Numbered from the stretch's first letter, positions 1-6,526 are shown. The stretch is DNA of 10,522 nucleotides from CF-96 sp036269455 (GCA_036269455.1 DATARS010000207.1:1-10522), one strand, 5' to 3'. The notes: generated by a model not told the origin, from the letters alone. A program made the numbers and translations.

Positions 1-71
1 CAGTCGCGCATTCGGTCGAGGCGCTCGAACTCGATACCGATTCCACCATCCCTGTGCGCGCGTGCGATCGC

Positions 72-264
72 GCGGGGTGGCGATCCGGCGCCGCCACCCC
101 GCAGACAATGGAGAGGGAATGAGCATGCGCGCGCACGGACACGTGCGCGCCGACGGAGCCTCCGTTGTGACAGGGCGTGGGCCATCCTCCACCGACCTGC
201 TGATCGGTGGCGATTTCCGTTGTGGGGCAACGAGACAGGGCCTGGTCCGTGGACAAGGCCCTGT
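72..264. other. Cluster of strong inverted repeats (possible structured RNA or regulatory DNA)
   Basis: Five inverted repeats follow one another. (1) 72-82 pairs with 92-102, 11 bp perfect, arm GCGGGGTGGCG, 9-nt loop. (2) 129-137 pairs with 142-150, 9 bp perfect, arm GCGCGCACG, GACA loop. (3) 153-157 pairs with 161-165, 5 bp. (4) 189-195 pairs with 204-210, 7 bp, arm CCACCGA. (5) 235-243 pairs with 256-264, 9 bp, arm ACAGGGCCT; after one mismatch, GTC/GAC closes a CGTG loop. No T-tract follows any of them, so none is a classic intrinsic terminator, although the first could end an upstream transcript. High GC makes chance stems likelier, but three perfect stems of 9-11 bp within 200 bases is more than expected. 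I recognise no known RNA family. Confidence 0.4.
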
Positions 265-449
265 GATGTCGGAGGGGTTGTGGCTCTCGTGGCTACGGCT
301 CGTGCTCTCCAGTGCATCTGCAGGGCCTGGCCGCCCATGACGGGGCGCGGCCGGCCGCGGAGTTCGTTTGCCGTCGCGAGCGCCGGCGGAGCCGCGGTGA
401 GGCGCCGTTCACCACGCCCGGGCGGCAGAAAGGGGGACCCCCTCGGCGG

Positions 450-472
450 CATACCGGGCCTCCCGGTATGAT
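450..472 (+). promoter_or_regulatory. Operator-like palindrome overlapping a -10-like box
   Basis: Bases 450-458 and 462-470 are exact reverse complements (arms CATACCGGG and CCCGGTATG) around a 3-base centre CCT. The right arm overlaps TATGAT at 467-472, one mismatch from the TATAAT -10 consensus; no good -35 box is visible at the right distance. Transcription starting near 478-480 would leave about 30 bases of leader before the GTG at 510. The size and symmetry are typical of a dimeric repressor site such as TetR or GntR families use, and these often control acyl-CoA dehydrogenase operons. The regulator is not in the window. The arms could also form an RNA hairpin if transcription begins further upstream. 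Confidence 0.45.
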
Positions 473-493
473 CAGGGTCGGGCCCATGCGTGC

Positions 494-500
494 GAGGAGG
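494..500 (+). promoter_or_regulatory. Ribosome binding site that decides the 510 start
   Basis: GAGGAGG lies 9 bases before the GTG at 510. The alternative in-frame ATG at 486 has no comparable site upstream, so the GTG is preferred. Confidence 0.65.
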
Positions 501-509
501 CGTCTCAGC

Positions 510-761
510 GTGTCCCAGAGAATCTCCGCCAGGGAGGCGTCCCTGGATGAGAAGGTGAGCCAGCTGCGGGCGATCGCCGAGCGGGTCGAGGAGGACCTGC
601 TCGCGGCCCGGCATCTCGTCGAGGGGATCCTCGCCGGGTGCCCGGAGAGTGAGGCGGCCTACAGCCAGCCCTGGACCGAATGGCTGGCGGGAGCGAAGGC
701 ATGCCACGACGAGCTCGTCCGTCTCGCCGACGCAGTGGACAGCGCGGGGTCGTCGCGATGA
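510..761 (+). CDS. Small helical protein of unknown function, coupled to acyl-CoA dehydrogenase
   Basis: An 83-residue protein from the GTG at 510; an ATG at 486 would add eight Arg-rich residues but lacks a ribosome site. I do not recognise the family. Residues 5-40 are rich in Glu, Arg, Leu and Ala with hydrophobic spacing that suggests an amphipathic helix or short coiled coil. A middle segment with PESEAAYSQPW (45-55) looks like a turn, and a second helix runs about 56-78. Cys44 and Cys65 are the only cysteines. There is no signal peptide or membrane segment, so it is probably cytosolic. Its stop lies 19 bases before the acyl-CoA dehydrogenase start, whose ribosome site begins only 6 bases past the stop, so the two are very likely co-transcribed. 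A partner or regulatory role is possible but unproven. It could be spurious, but its ribosome site and protein-like composition argue for a real gene. Confidence 0.6.
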   Translation: MSQRISAREASLDEKVSQLRAIAERVEEDLLAARHLVEGILAGCPESEAAYSQPWTEWLAGAKACHDELVRLADAVDSAGSSR

Positions 762-766
762 AGGTC

Positions 767-772
767 AGGAGG
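767..772 (+). promoter_or_regulatory. Ribosome binding site of the acyl-CoA dehydrogenase
   Basis: AGGAGG with an 8-base spacer before the GTG at 781. It fixes this start over upstream in-frame possibilities that lie inside the preceding gene. Confidence 0.75.
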
Positions 773-780
773 GTCTCGGA

Positions 781-2715
781 GTGAGCACGGAGCGACAGTC
801 GCGAGAGGTCGCCGAGGCGGCACGTGAGACGGAGTGGACACTCCCCAGCTTCGGCAAGGAACTCTTCCTCGGCCGGCTCCGGCTCGACCTCGTCCACCCC
901 CATCCGCGTCCCACCTCGGAGTCGGTGGCGAAGGGCGAGGAGTTCCTCGCCCGGCTCGAGGCGTTCCTGCGGAGCAGCGTCGATCCGCTGGTGATCGAGC
1001 GCGACGGCCAGATCCCCGACGAGGTGGTGCGCGGGCTGGCGAAGCTCGGCGCCCTGGGGATGACCGTCCCCGAGGAGTACGGCGGGGTGGGGCTGTCCAA
1101 GCTCTACTACACCCGCGCCCTGCAGCTGGCCGGCTCGGTGCACGGGTCGATCAGCACCCTGCTGAGCGCCCACCAGTCGATCGGCGTCGCCCAGCCGCTG
1201 ATGCTCTTCGGCACCGAGGAGCAGAAGCGGAAGTACCTGCCCCTGGTGGCCCGCGAGGAGATCAGCGCCTTCCTGCTCACCGAGCCCGATGTGGGCAGCG
1301 ACCCGGCCCGGATGTCGAGCTCGGCCGTCCCCACGGAGGACGGCAGCGCCTACATCATCAACGGCCTCAAGCTCTGGACGACCAACGGGGTCATCGCCGA
1401 CCGGCTGGTGGTGATGGCCAAGATTCCGCGCTCCGAGGGTCATCGCGGCGGGATCAGCGCCTTCATCGTCGACGCGCACTCGCCGGGGATCACCGTCGAG
1501 TACCGCAACGAGTTCATGGGGATGAAGGGCATCGAGAACGGGGTCACCCGGTTCGTCGACGTCCGGGTGCCCGCCTCCGACCTGGTCGGCGGCGAGGGAC
1601 TGGGGCTGAAGATCGCCCTCACCACCCTCAACACCGGCCGGCTCTCGCTCCCCGCGGTCTGCGCCGCCAGCACCAAGTGGGCGCTCAAGGTCGCCCGCGA
1701 GTGGTCGAACGAGCGGGTGCAGTGGGGCAAGCCGATCGGCCAGCACGAGGCCGTCGGCCAGAAGATCGCCTACATCGCGGGCATGGCCTACGCCCAGGAG
1801 GCGGTGGTCGAGATCTGCGCGCTGATGGCCGACGCCCACGACCGCGACATCCGCATCGAGGCGGCGCTCGCCAAGCTCTTCACCTCCGAGGTGGCCTGGC
1901 TCGCCTGCGACGAGCTGATCCAGATCCGCGGCGGCCGCGGCTTCGAGACCGCGGCCTCGCTCAAGGCCCGCGGCGAGCGGCCGGTCGGCGTCGAGCAGGT
2001 GCTCCGTGACCTGCGCATCAACCGGATCTTCGAGGGATCCTCGGAGATCATGCGTCTGCTGATCGCCCGCGAGGCGGTCGACCAGCACCTCAAGGTGGCG
2101 GGCGCGCTCGTCGACGACAGGACCGACGCGCGCACCAAGCTGAAGGCCGCCGTCGGCGCCGGCAAGTTCTACGCCGGCTGGCTGCCCCAGCTCGCCGTCG
2201 GCCAGGGCACCCTGCCGAACGGCTTCCCCGAGTTCGGCCGGCTCGCCGAGCAGCTGCGCTTCGTCGAGCGCTCGAGCCGCAAGCTGGCGCGCTCGATCGT
2301 GTACGGCATGGGCCGGTGGCAGGCGAAGCTGGAGTTCCGCCAGAACTTCCTGGGACGCCTCGTCGACATCGCCGCGGAGCTCTTCGCGATGACCTGCTGC
2401 TGCGTCCGCGCCCAGATGCTGGTCGCGCAGGGCTCAGCCGACGCCTCCGGCGCCATCGACCTCGCCGAGCTCTTCTGCCGCGGCTCGCGGCGGCGGGTCG
2501 AGCACCTCTTCCACGACCTCATGCACAACGACGACGCCCACAACGTCGAGACCGCGCAGCGGGTGCTCGAGGGGCAGTTCCTGTGGGCGGAGGCGGGGAT
2601 CATCGACCCCGCGGGCGACGGGCCGATGCTCGGCCTGCCCTCCCCTGAGGGGGCGGTCAACGTGCACCGGGGCAACCTGGCGCGCCAGAAGGAGCCTGCC
2701 ACCGCGAACCGGTGA
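781..2715 (+). CDS. Acyl-CoA dehydrogenase, long form with C-terminal extension
   Basis: A 644-aa flavoenzyme predicted to oxidise acyl-CoA to trans-2-enoyl-CoA, the first step of beta-oxidation, with electrons passed to electron transfer flavoprotein. The N-terminal helical domain covers about 50-160. The family signature TEPDVGSD is at 167-174, in the beta-barrel domain that packs on FAD. The C-terminal helical domain follows, with QIRGGRGFE at 381-389. The catalytic base is the Glu in RIFEGSSEI (Glu418), placed as in VLCAD and MCAD. Ordinary acyl-CoA dehydrogenases are about 380 aa; this one has an N-terminal lead of some 45 residues and about 190 residues after the active site, as in the VLCAD/ACAD9 class and related long bacterial forms. 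An insertion with SLKARGERP between the signature and Glu418 is familiar, from memory, in actinobacterial members. Chain-length preference cannot be read directly; long-chain is plausible. No membrane segment is seen. It is second in a two-gene unit and faces a convergent enoyl-CoA isomerase gene. Confidence 0.93.
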   Translation: MSTERQSREVAEAARETEWTLPSFGKELFLGRLRLDLVHPHPRPTSESVAKGEEFLARLEAFLRSSVDPLVIERDGQIPDEVVRGLAKLGALGMTVPEEYGGVGLSKLYYTRALQLAGSVHGSISTLLSAHQSIGVAQPLMLFGTEEQKRKYLPLVAREEISAFLLTEPDVGSDPARMSSSAVPTEDGSAYIINGLKLWTTNGVIADRLVVMAKIPRSEGHRGGISAFIVDAHSPGITVEYRNEFMGMKGIENGVTRFVDVRVPASDLVGGEGLGLKIALTTLNTGRLSLPAVCAASTKWALKVAREWSNERVQWGKPIGQHEAVGQKIAYIAGMAYAQEAVVEICALMADAHDRDIRIEAALAKLFTSEVAWLACDELIQIRGGRGFETAASLKARGERPVGVEQVLRDLRINRIFEGSSEIMRLLIAREAVDQHLKVAGALVDDRTDARTKLKAAVGAGKFYAGWLPQLAVGQGTLPNGFPEFGRLAEQLRFVERSSRKLARSIVYGMGRWQAKLEFRQNFLGRLVDIAAELFAMTCCCVRAQMLVAQGSADASGAIDLAELFCRGSRRRVEHLFHDLMHNDDAHNVETAQRVLEGQFLWAEAGIIDPAGDGPMLGLPSPEGAVNVHRGNLARQKEPATANR

Positions 2716-2727
2716 ACCCCCGTTCAC
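2712..2727. repeat. Small inverted repeat over the dehydrogenase stop codon
   Basis: GTGAAC (2712-2717) and GTTCAC (2722-2727) form a 6-bp stem with a CCCC loop across the TGA at 2713-2715. A further copy of the right arm, GTTCACC at 2778-2784, lies over the stop of the convergent gene and could pair instead with GGTGAAC at 2711-2717, enclosing the terminator hairpin. Confidence 0.5.
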
Positions 2728-2731
2728 ATGG

Positions 2732-2774
2732 CGGGATGGCAGTGGCCGGCACCGCGCACGGCCCTGCCATCCCG
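2732..2774. terminator. Bidirectional terminator-like hairpin between convergent genes
   Basis: CGGGATGGCAG (2732-2742) pairs perfectly with CTGCCATCCCG (2764-2774). After a one-base bulge, GGCCG (2744-2748) pairs with CGGCC (2759-2763), giving 16 bp around a 10-base loop. It lies between the stop of the plus-strand dehydrogenase (2715) and the stop of the minus-strand crotonase (2780), the expected place for a shared terminator. There is no T-tract on either side, as is common in very high-GC bacteria, so the mechanism may not be the textbook one. Confidence 0.75.
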
Positions 2775-2779
2775 TCGGT

Positions 2780-3532
2780 TCACCCGGTCGCGGCCCGGCG
2801 GCGGGCCTCGAGGCGGTCGAGGAAGGCGCTGATCGACGCCAGCGTCTCCGGCGACCGCCAGCCCGCGAGCGCCCGGGCCTCGGCGGCTCCGCCGGCGGCG
2901 ATGCGCTCGGTGGCGGGCTGGTGCAGCCGCTCCTTGGTGCTCGCGTAGACCGGCGCCGGGATCCGCGCCAGGGCGCGGGCGCGCGCCGTCGCCTCGTCGA
3001 GCAGTGCCTCGGCGGCGACGATGTCGTGCACCAGCCCGCGCGCCTGCGCGCCGGCGGCGTCGAGCAGCCGGGCGGTGAGCATCAGCTCGCCGGCGGCCGG
3101 GCCGGCGGCGTGGCGGACGATCTCGAAGGCGGCGTTGGGGAAGGGGACGCCGACGCTCAGCTCGCTCAGCCCGATGCTGCCGCCCGACATCAGCCGCACA
3201 TCGCAGGCGCAGGCGAGGACGCAGCCGCCAGCGATGGCGTGGCCGTTGATCGCAGCGACCACCGGCCGCGGGCAGTCGAAGACCGCCAGGAGGGCGTCGT
3301 TGAGCGCGGGGAGGAACTCGCCCAGGTAGGCGGCGCCGCCGTCGACGACCCGGCGCAGGTCGACGCCCGCGCAGAACGCCGCGCCCTGCCCGGTGAGCAC
3401 GATCGCGCCCGCCGAGCCGAGACCGCGCATGGTGGTGGCGATCTCGCGGAGCAGCTCGGTGTCGAGGGCGTTGACCCGGCCGTGCTCGATGCGGGCGACG
3501 GCGATGCCGCCCCGTTCCTCGACCCCGATCAT
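2780..3532 (-). CDS. Crotonase-family enoyl-CoA isomerase/hydratase
   Basis: A 250-aa crotonase fold, the normal length for the family. CAGVDL (54-59) and AGGC (101-104) form the oxyanion-hole segments that hold the CoA thioester. Classic enoyl-CoA hydratases use two glutamates. Here the first position, after AGGC, is Val105, while the second is kept as Glu124 in IGLSELSVG. From memory of the families, that single-Glu pattern, with AGGC, CD.R and IGL.E, matches mitochondrial delta3,delta2-enoyl-CoA isomerase (ECI1) better than hydratase. The likely role is shifting the double bond during oxidation of unsaturated fatty acids, but crotonase functions are varied, so this is inference. The start is the ATG at 3532 with GGAGGG upstream. 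It is the last gene of the minus-strand block, 24 bases after the preceding stop, and it ends at the shared terminator opposite an acyl-CoA dehydrogenase. Confidence 0.9.
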   Translation of the reverse strand: MIGVEERGGIAVARIEHGRVNALDTELLREIATTMRGLGSAGAIVLTGQGAAFCAGVDLRRVVDGGAAYLGEFLPALNDALLAVFDCPRPVVAAINGHAIAGGCVLACACDVRLMSGGSIGLSELSVGVPFPNAAFEIVRHAAGPAAGELMLTARLLDAAGAQARGLVHDIVAAEALLDEATARARALARIPAPVYASTKERLHQPATERIAAGGAAEARALAGWRSPETLASISAFLDRLEARRRAATG

Positions 3533-3556
3533 CGCGGTGATCCCTCCGTCATCCGC

Positions 3557-4183
3557 TCAGATGCGGCTCTGCAGCGTCGCCAGTCCCGGGCCGGAGAGCT
3601 CGGCGAGCGCCCCTGCCCGTCCGGTCATCGCCAGCAGCAGTGCGAGCATCGGACCGCTCACCTCCGGCCCCGTCCCCGTCGACCAGTCGGTGTCGGTCGC
3701 CTTGAGAGTCAGGCCGGTGATCCGCTTCTTGGTCCCGATCAGCAGGTTGCTGCCCTTGTAGAAGTCGGCGCAGCGGGTGAGCATCGCCATCGGATAGGTG
3801 TGGGTGATGCCGAGCGGCCGGCGGATGTCCTCGCCATGGAGGGCCGCCTCGCCGAGCATGGCGTCGATCGGTCCGGGCGGATGGGTGGTGGCGTTGAGCT
3901 GCGTCTTGAAGCGGGCCAGCGCCTCCGCGCCGTCGGTCCCGCGCTCTTCGGCGACGTCCTTCGCGGCCATCGCGTTGAAGCGGAAGCCGGAGCCGGCGAA
4001 CTTGCCGAAGAACCTCGGAGGGGTCGTCTTCGCGGTCGCGGTCATGTGCGCGAGGACGTCGCGCACCGACCAGCCCGCGCAGAGCGAGGGGGTGTCCCAC
4101 TGCGAGGCCTGGAGCGGCTCCAGGTCGGCGACGAGTGCGGCGCGCTCGGCGTGGATCATCGGCCAGGGATCAGCTGCTGCCAC
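3557..4183 (-). CDS. Mycothiol-dependent maleylpyruvate isomerase-like (DinB-fold) protein
   Basis: A 208-aa protein of the actinobacterial TIGR03083/MDMPI-N type. The N-terminal motif LCAGWSVRDVLAHM (34-47) and the later HGEDIRRPLG (116-125) are the family hallmarks. His46, Glu112 and His116 line up, from memory, with the zinc ligands His52, Glu144 and His148 of Corynebacterium maleylpyruvate isomerase, so metal binding looks intact. The C-terminal segment WSTGTGPEVSGPMLALLLAM (167-186) is also typical of the uncharacterised members. Most of these have no known substrate, so maleylpyruvate isomerisation should not be assumed; thiol transfer or detoxification is equally possible. The GTG at 4183 is chosen because AGGAGG lies 6 bases upstream; an in-frame start at 4225 would add 14 Gly/Arg-rich residues and falls in a hairpin. 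The gene suggests that the host makes mycothiol or a relative. Confidence 0.85.
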   Translation of the reverse strand: MAAADPWPMIHAERAALVADLEPLQASQWDTPSLCAGWSVRDVLAHMTATAKTTPPRFFGKFAGSGFRFNAMAAKDVAEERGTDGAEALARFKTQLNATTHPPGPIDAMLGEAALHGEDIRRPLGITHTYPMAMLTRCADFYKGSNLLIGTKKRITGLTLKATDTDWSTGTGPEVSGPMLALLLAMTGRAGALAELSGPGLATLQSRI

Positions 4184-4189
4184 CGGTGT

Positions 4190-4195
4190 CCTCCT
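4190..4195 (-). promoter_or_regulatory. Ribosome binding site deciding the 4183 start
   Basis: AGGAGG on the minus strand, 6 bases before the GTG at 4183. It lies within the longer open frame that begins at 4225, so the longer start is disfavoured. Confidence 0.65.
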
Positions 4196-4213
4196 GTCAG
4201 CCCACCCTCGTCC

Positions 4214-4238
4214 CCCGCCCGGCATTGTGCCGCGCGGG
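4214..4238. other. Hairpin in the gap between hydrolase and isomerase-like genes
   Basis: CCCGC (4214-4218) pairs with GCGGG (4234-4238) and CGGCA (4220-4224) pairs with TGCCG (4228-4232), with one C-C mismatch and a TTG loop. It sits in the 76-base gap 4184-4259, one of the few gaps of any size in the minus-strand block. No T-tract follows. It could be a partial terminator or attenuator separating the oxidase genes from the two distal genes, or a 3'-end stabiliser. No clear promoter is seen beside it. Confidence 0.45.
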
Positions 4239-4259
4239 TGGAGCGGGGCGGCGTCGCGG

Positions 4260-5465
4260 CTATGCGGTGGCGAGCTCGACGAGCAGCTCGGCGACGGGCA
4301 CGCAGAACTCGTCGTTGTCCCAGTAGTCGTGGGCGGGAAGCCCGCCGCCTCCGGCGGTGTGGGCGACGTTGTCGACGTGGACGTCGCGCACCGGGATGGG
4401 CTGCGGCTCGCCGGTCTCGGGGTCGTGGCCGGCGAACAGGCCGGGGGCTCCGGCGGGCTCGGGCTGCCCCGCCCGCCATTCCTGCGGCGGCGCCAGCGGG
4501 TCGGCGACCGGGTCGCGCTCGTCGACGAAGTTGATCCACGGTCCGCGCAGGTCGTGCAGGTTGAAGCCGTCGGTGCCCCAGCCGAGCAGGTCGACGTACT
4601 TGCGCAGCGGGCTGCCCGCGGTCACCAGCGCGGCGACGCGCTCGAGCAGCGGCGGCGGCAGCTGGCCGAGCACGTCGAAGGCGACAACGCTGCCGTTGCT
4701 GTGGCCGTTCACCACCACCCGGTCGACGTCCTCGCGGAGCAGAAGGCGGGTCAGCACCTCGCGGATGAAGGCGCGCACCCGCTCGCGGAGCTGGTTGCGC
4801 GCCACGTAGGCGGCGACGTCGTCCTCGATGGTGTGGAGCACCCCGATCAGCCCGCTGGGGCGCGCCGGCGCGTCCTTCGGCGGATGGCGGTGGAGGATCC
4901 CGGGGAGGAGGTGGTGCTGCACCGGGTGGACGTCGGTGCGCACCCGCAGCGAGGGCCGGGTGGTCGGCGGCGGCGGCGGACCCGAGCGGTGGTGGAGGAG
5001 GGCCCCGATGTCGCGGATCGCCATGCGCACCACGCCGCCGAGGGTGGCGTAGTGGGTGAGCGAGGAGATGCCGAGCGCGCCGACGTCGACGAGCGCCGCG
5101 GCGTCGCCCCCCTCCTCCTCGAGGTGCGAGTAGATCGCCGCCACGTGTGCGATCCCGCCGTCGCCCGCGGTGAGCCGCTGCCAGTCCTCGGTGACCTCGG
5201 TGCGCCAGCGGCCGCCGTCGCTGCGCAGCCTGCCCAGGCGCGCCAGCCCCGGCTCCTCGGCCTGGCTCTCCGGTGGCCAGGTGCTCTGGACGTAGACCGG
5301 GCCGCGGTCGCGGTTGGGATCGTCACCGAGGCGGTCCCCGAGGGTGGCGCGCAGCCGCTCGTGGAGGTCGTCGGCGAAGCCGGGCACGCCCTCGGCGGGG
5401 GGCTGCTGGAAGCCGACGCCGTGGATGGTGAGCAGGCAGGTGAGCCCCATGGTGTCGGGGCCCAT
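4260..5465 (-). CDS. Alpha/beta hydrolase, probable serine lipase/esterase
   Basis: A 401-aa predicted cytosolic serine hydrolase. HGVGFQ (15-20) is the oxyanion-loop motif of alpha/beta hydrolases. GHSNG (254-258) is the nucleophile elbow with Ser256, preceded by a beta strand (RVVVN) and followed by a hydrophobic helix. Asp318 in VDERDPV and His379 in PAHDYW are the best candidates to complete the triad. The segment between the first strand and the nucleophile is long, with a poly-Pro stretch at 163-167 that probably links a lid or insertion. There is no signal peptide. The gene starts 12 bases after the stop of the MSOX-like gene. The ATG at 5465 has GGTAGG directly against it, too close to work well; the in-frame ATG at 5450 is a fair alternative and keeps all motifs. 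The stop is TAG. The substrate is unknown; an ester, lactone or lipid is possible, and its link to the flavoenzymes is unclear. Confidence 0.82.
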   Translation of the reverse strand: MGPDTMGLTCLLTIHGVGFQQPPAEGVPGFADDLHERLRATLGDRLGDDPNRDRGPVYVQSTWPPESQAEEPGLARLGRLRSDGGRWRTEVTEDWQRLTAGDGGIAHVAAIYSHLEEEGGDAAALVDVGALGISSLTHYATLGGVVRMAIRDIGALLHHRSGPPPPPTTRPSLRVRTDVHPVQHHLLPGILHRHPPKDAPARPSGLIGVLHTIEDDVAAYVARNQLRERVRAFIREVLTRLLLREDVDRVVVNGHSNGSVVAFDVLGQLPPPLLERVAALVTAGSPLRKYVDLLGWGTDGFNLHDLRGPWINFVDERDPVADPLAPPQEWRAGQPEPAGAPGLFAGHDPETGEPQPIPVRDVHVDNVAHTAGGGGLPAHDYWDNDEFCVPVAELLVELATA

Positions 5466-5477
5466 CCTACCCAGGTG

Positions 5478-6524
5478 TCAGGGCGGCGACATGCCCAGCG
5501 CCATCTCGGCGAGCCGCCGGCCGATGAGCGGCGCGAACTTGAAGCCGTGGCCGCTGCACGCCGACCCGACGATGAGCGGACCGTGCCGCTCGAGGACGAA
5601 GCCCTCGTCCGCGGTGTTGGTGTAGAGGCACGTCTCGCTCCGCCGGGGGACGGGATCCGCGCCCGGGCAGCGGGCCGTGACCCACTCGGTGATGCGCCGG
5701 GCGGTCTCGTGGTCGACCTCCGCGGGGGAGTCCGGGTCGACGACGTGGGTCGCCTGGTGGATGCCCGCCTTGACCCCGTCGCCGGGGCTGTGCAGCAGGT
5801 AGCGCGAGCCGGTGCCCCAGTCGACCAGCGTCGGCGTGGGATCCGGCAGCCCGCCGGGGACGGCGAAGTAGGCGACCGTCTCGCGGGTGGCGACGGTGGG
5901 CAGCTCGACCCCGGCACCGGCAAGCAGCGGGCGCGCCCAGGCGCCGGCGGTGACCACCGCGGCATCCGCCCGCAGCGTGCCGGCGGTGGTCTGCAGGCGG
6001 ACGCCGCCGGCGACGGTCTGGAGGCCGAGCACCGCGACGCCCTCGCGCAGCCGGGCGCCGCGCGCCACCGCGGCCGACACCAGGGTGCGCCAGGCGAGCT
6101 CGGCGCGGATCACCGCGCCGTCGGGCTGGTGCAGGGCCGCCGTCCCCGGTTCGATGGTCAGGGCCGGGAACCGCCGCGACACCGCGGTGGCGTCGAGCAG
6201 CTGGAAGCGGACTCCGCACCCCTCGAGCACCGCGGCGCGGGTGGCGAGGTCCTCGCCGGTGTCGAGTCCGCCTCCGGCGAGCAGCAGGGTCTCGCCGCTC
6301 TCGGCCTCGAGCCGGCGCCAGAGCGGCAGAGCCTCCTGGGCCATGCGCACGTGCTCGGCGTCGGGGTAGGAGAGGCGGAAGATCCGGGACGGGCCGTGGC
6401 TCGAGCCGTGGGCATGGCCGGTGGCGAAGCGCTCGAACAGGGTCACCGCCGCGCCGGCACGGGCGAGCCACCAGCCCGCCGCCGCTCCCATCACCCCGGT
6501 GCCGACGACGGCGACGTCCACCAT
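5478..6524 (-). CDS. MSOX-like FAD-dependent N-methyl amino acid oxidase
   Basis: A 348-aa DAO-superfamily flavoprotein of the monomeric sarcosine oxidase / N-methyltryptophan oxidase type, expected to oxidise a secondary amine such as an N-methyl or cyclic amino acid. The dinucleotide-binding motif GTGVMG is at 8-13. Key positions of Bacillus MSOX, recalled from memory, are all present: His43 (for His45), Arg47 and Arg50 (Arg49 and Arg52, substrate carboxylate), Lys252 (Lys265, oxygen activation), His256 (His269), Cys299 in ETCLYTNT (Cys315, covalent FAD attachment), Tyr301 (Tyr317) and Lys329 in SGHGFKF (Lys348). It should therefore carry covalent FAD and may use O2, giving H2O2, despite the nearby ETF. 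At 348 aa it is slightly shorter than MSOX (about 390). Its ATG overlaps the stop of the DauA-like gene as TGATG with no ribosome site, so translation is coupled. The exact substrate cannot be told. Confidence 0.88.
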   Translation of the reverse strand: MVDVAVVGTGVMGAAAGWWLARAGAAVTLFERFATGHAHGSSHGPSRIFRLSYPDAEHVRMAQEALPLWRRLEAESGETLLLAGGGLDTGEDLATRAAVLEGCGVRFQLLDATAVSRRFPALTIEPGTAALHQPDGAVIRAELAWRTLVSAAVARGARLREGVAVLGLQTVAGGVRLQTTAGTLRADAAVVTAGAWARPLLAGAGVELPTVATRETVAYFAVPGGLPDPTPTLVDWGTGSRYLLHSPGDGVKAGIHQATHVVDPDSPAEVDHETARRITEWVTARCPGADPVPRRSETCLYTNTADEGFVLERHGPLIVGSACSGHGFKFAPLIGRRLAEMALGMSPP

Positions 6525-6526
6525 CA
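6522..6526 (-). promoter_or_regulatory. TGATG stop/start overlap (translational coupling)
   Basis: The TGA of the DauA-like gene and the ATG of the MSOX-like gene share one base. No Shine-Dalgarno site lies at a useful distance, so re-initiation is the likely mode. The same pentamer joins the two genes upstream. Confidence 0.75.

Larger units (their letters stand above)
1..509. other. Non-coding leader region at the left edge
   Basis: No reading frame here looks like a real protein. The open frames on both strands translate to Arg/Gly/Pro-rich sequence without recognisable motifs, and none has both a convincing ribosome site and protein-like composition. One frame stays open from the left edge to 471, but its translation is rich in Arg and Trp and reads like GC-rich non-coding DNA. 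The stretch contains several long perfect inverted repeats (described separately) and ends in a probable promoter/operator for the plus-strand unit. The 3' end of an upstream gene within the first ~60 bases cannot be excluded. Confidence 0.6.

Noticed and set aside
1..471. An open plus-strand frame running in from the left edge
   Set aside because: Its Arg/Trp/Pro-rich translation, the hairpins within it and the absence of motifs argue against a coding region.
505..2088. A 527-codon open frame on the minus strand opposite the acyl-CoA dehydrogenase
   Set aside because: Its translation is an Asp/Val/Gly/His-rich shadow without domain motifs; the plus-strand frame has complete family signatures. 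Long antisense frames are expected at this GC content.
2921..4534. A 537-codon plus-strand frame opposite the crotonase and MDMPI-like genes
   Set aside because: Composition and lack of motifs mark it as an antisense shadow.
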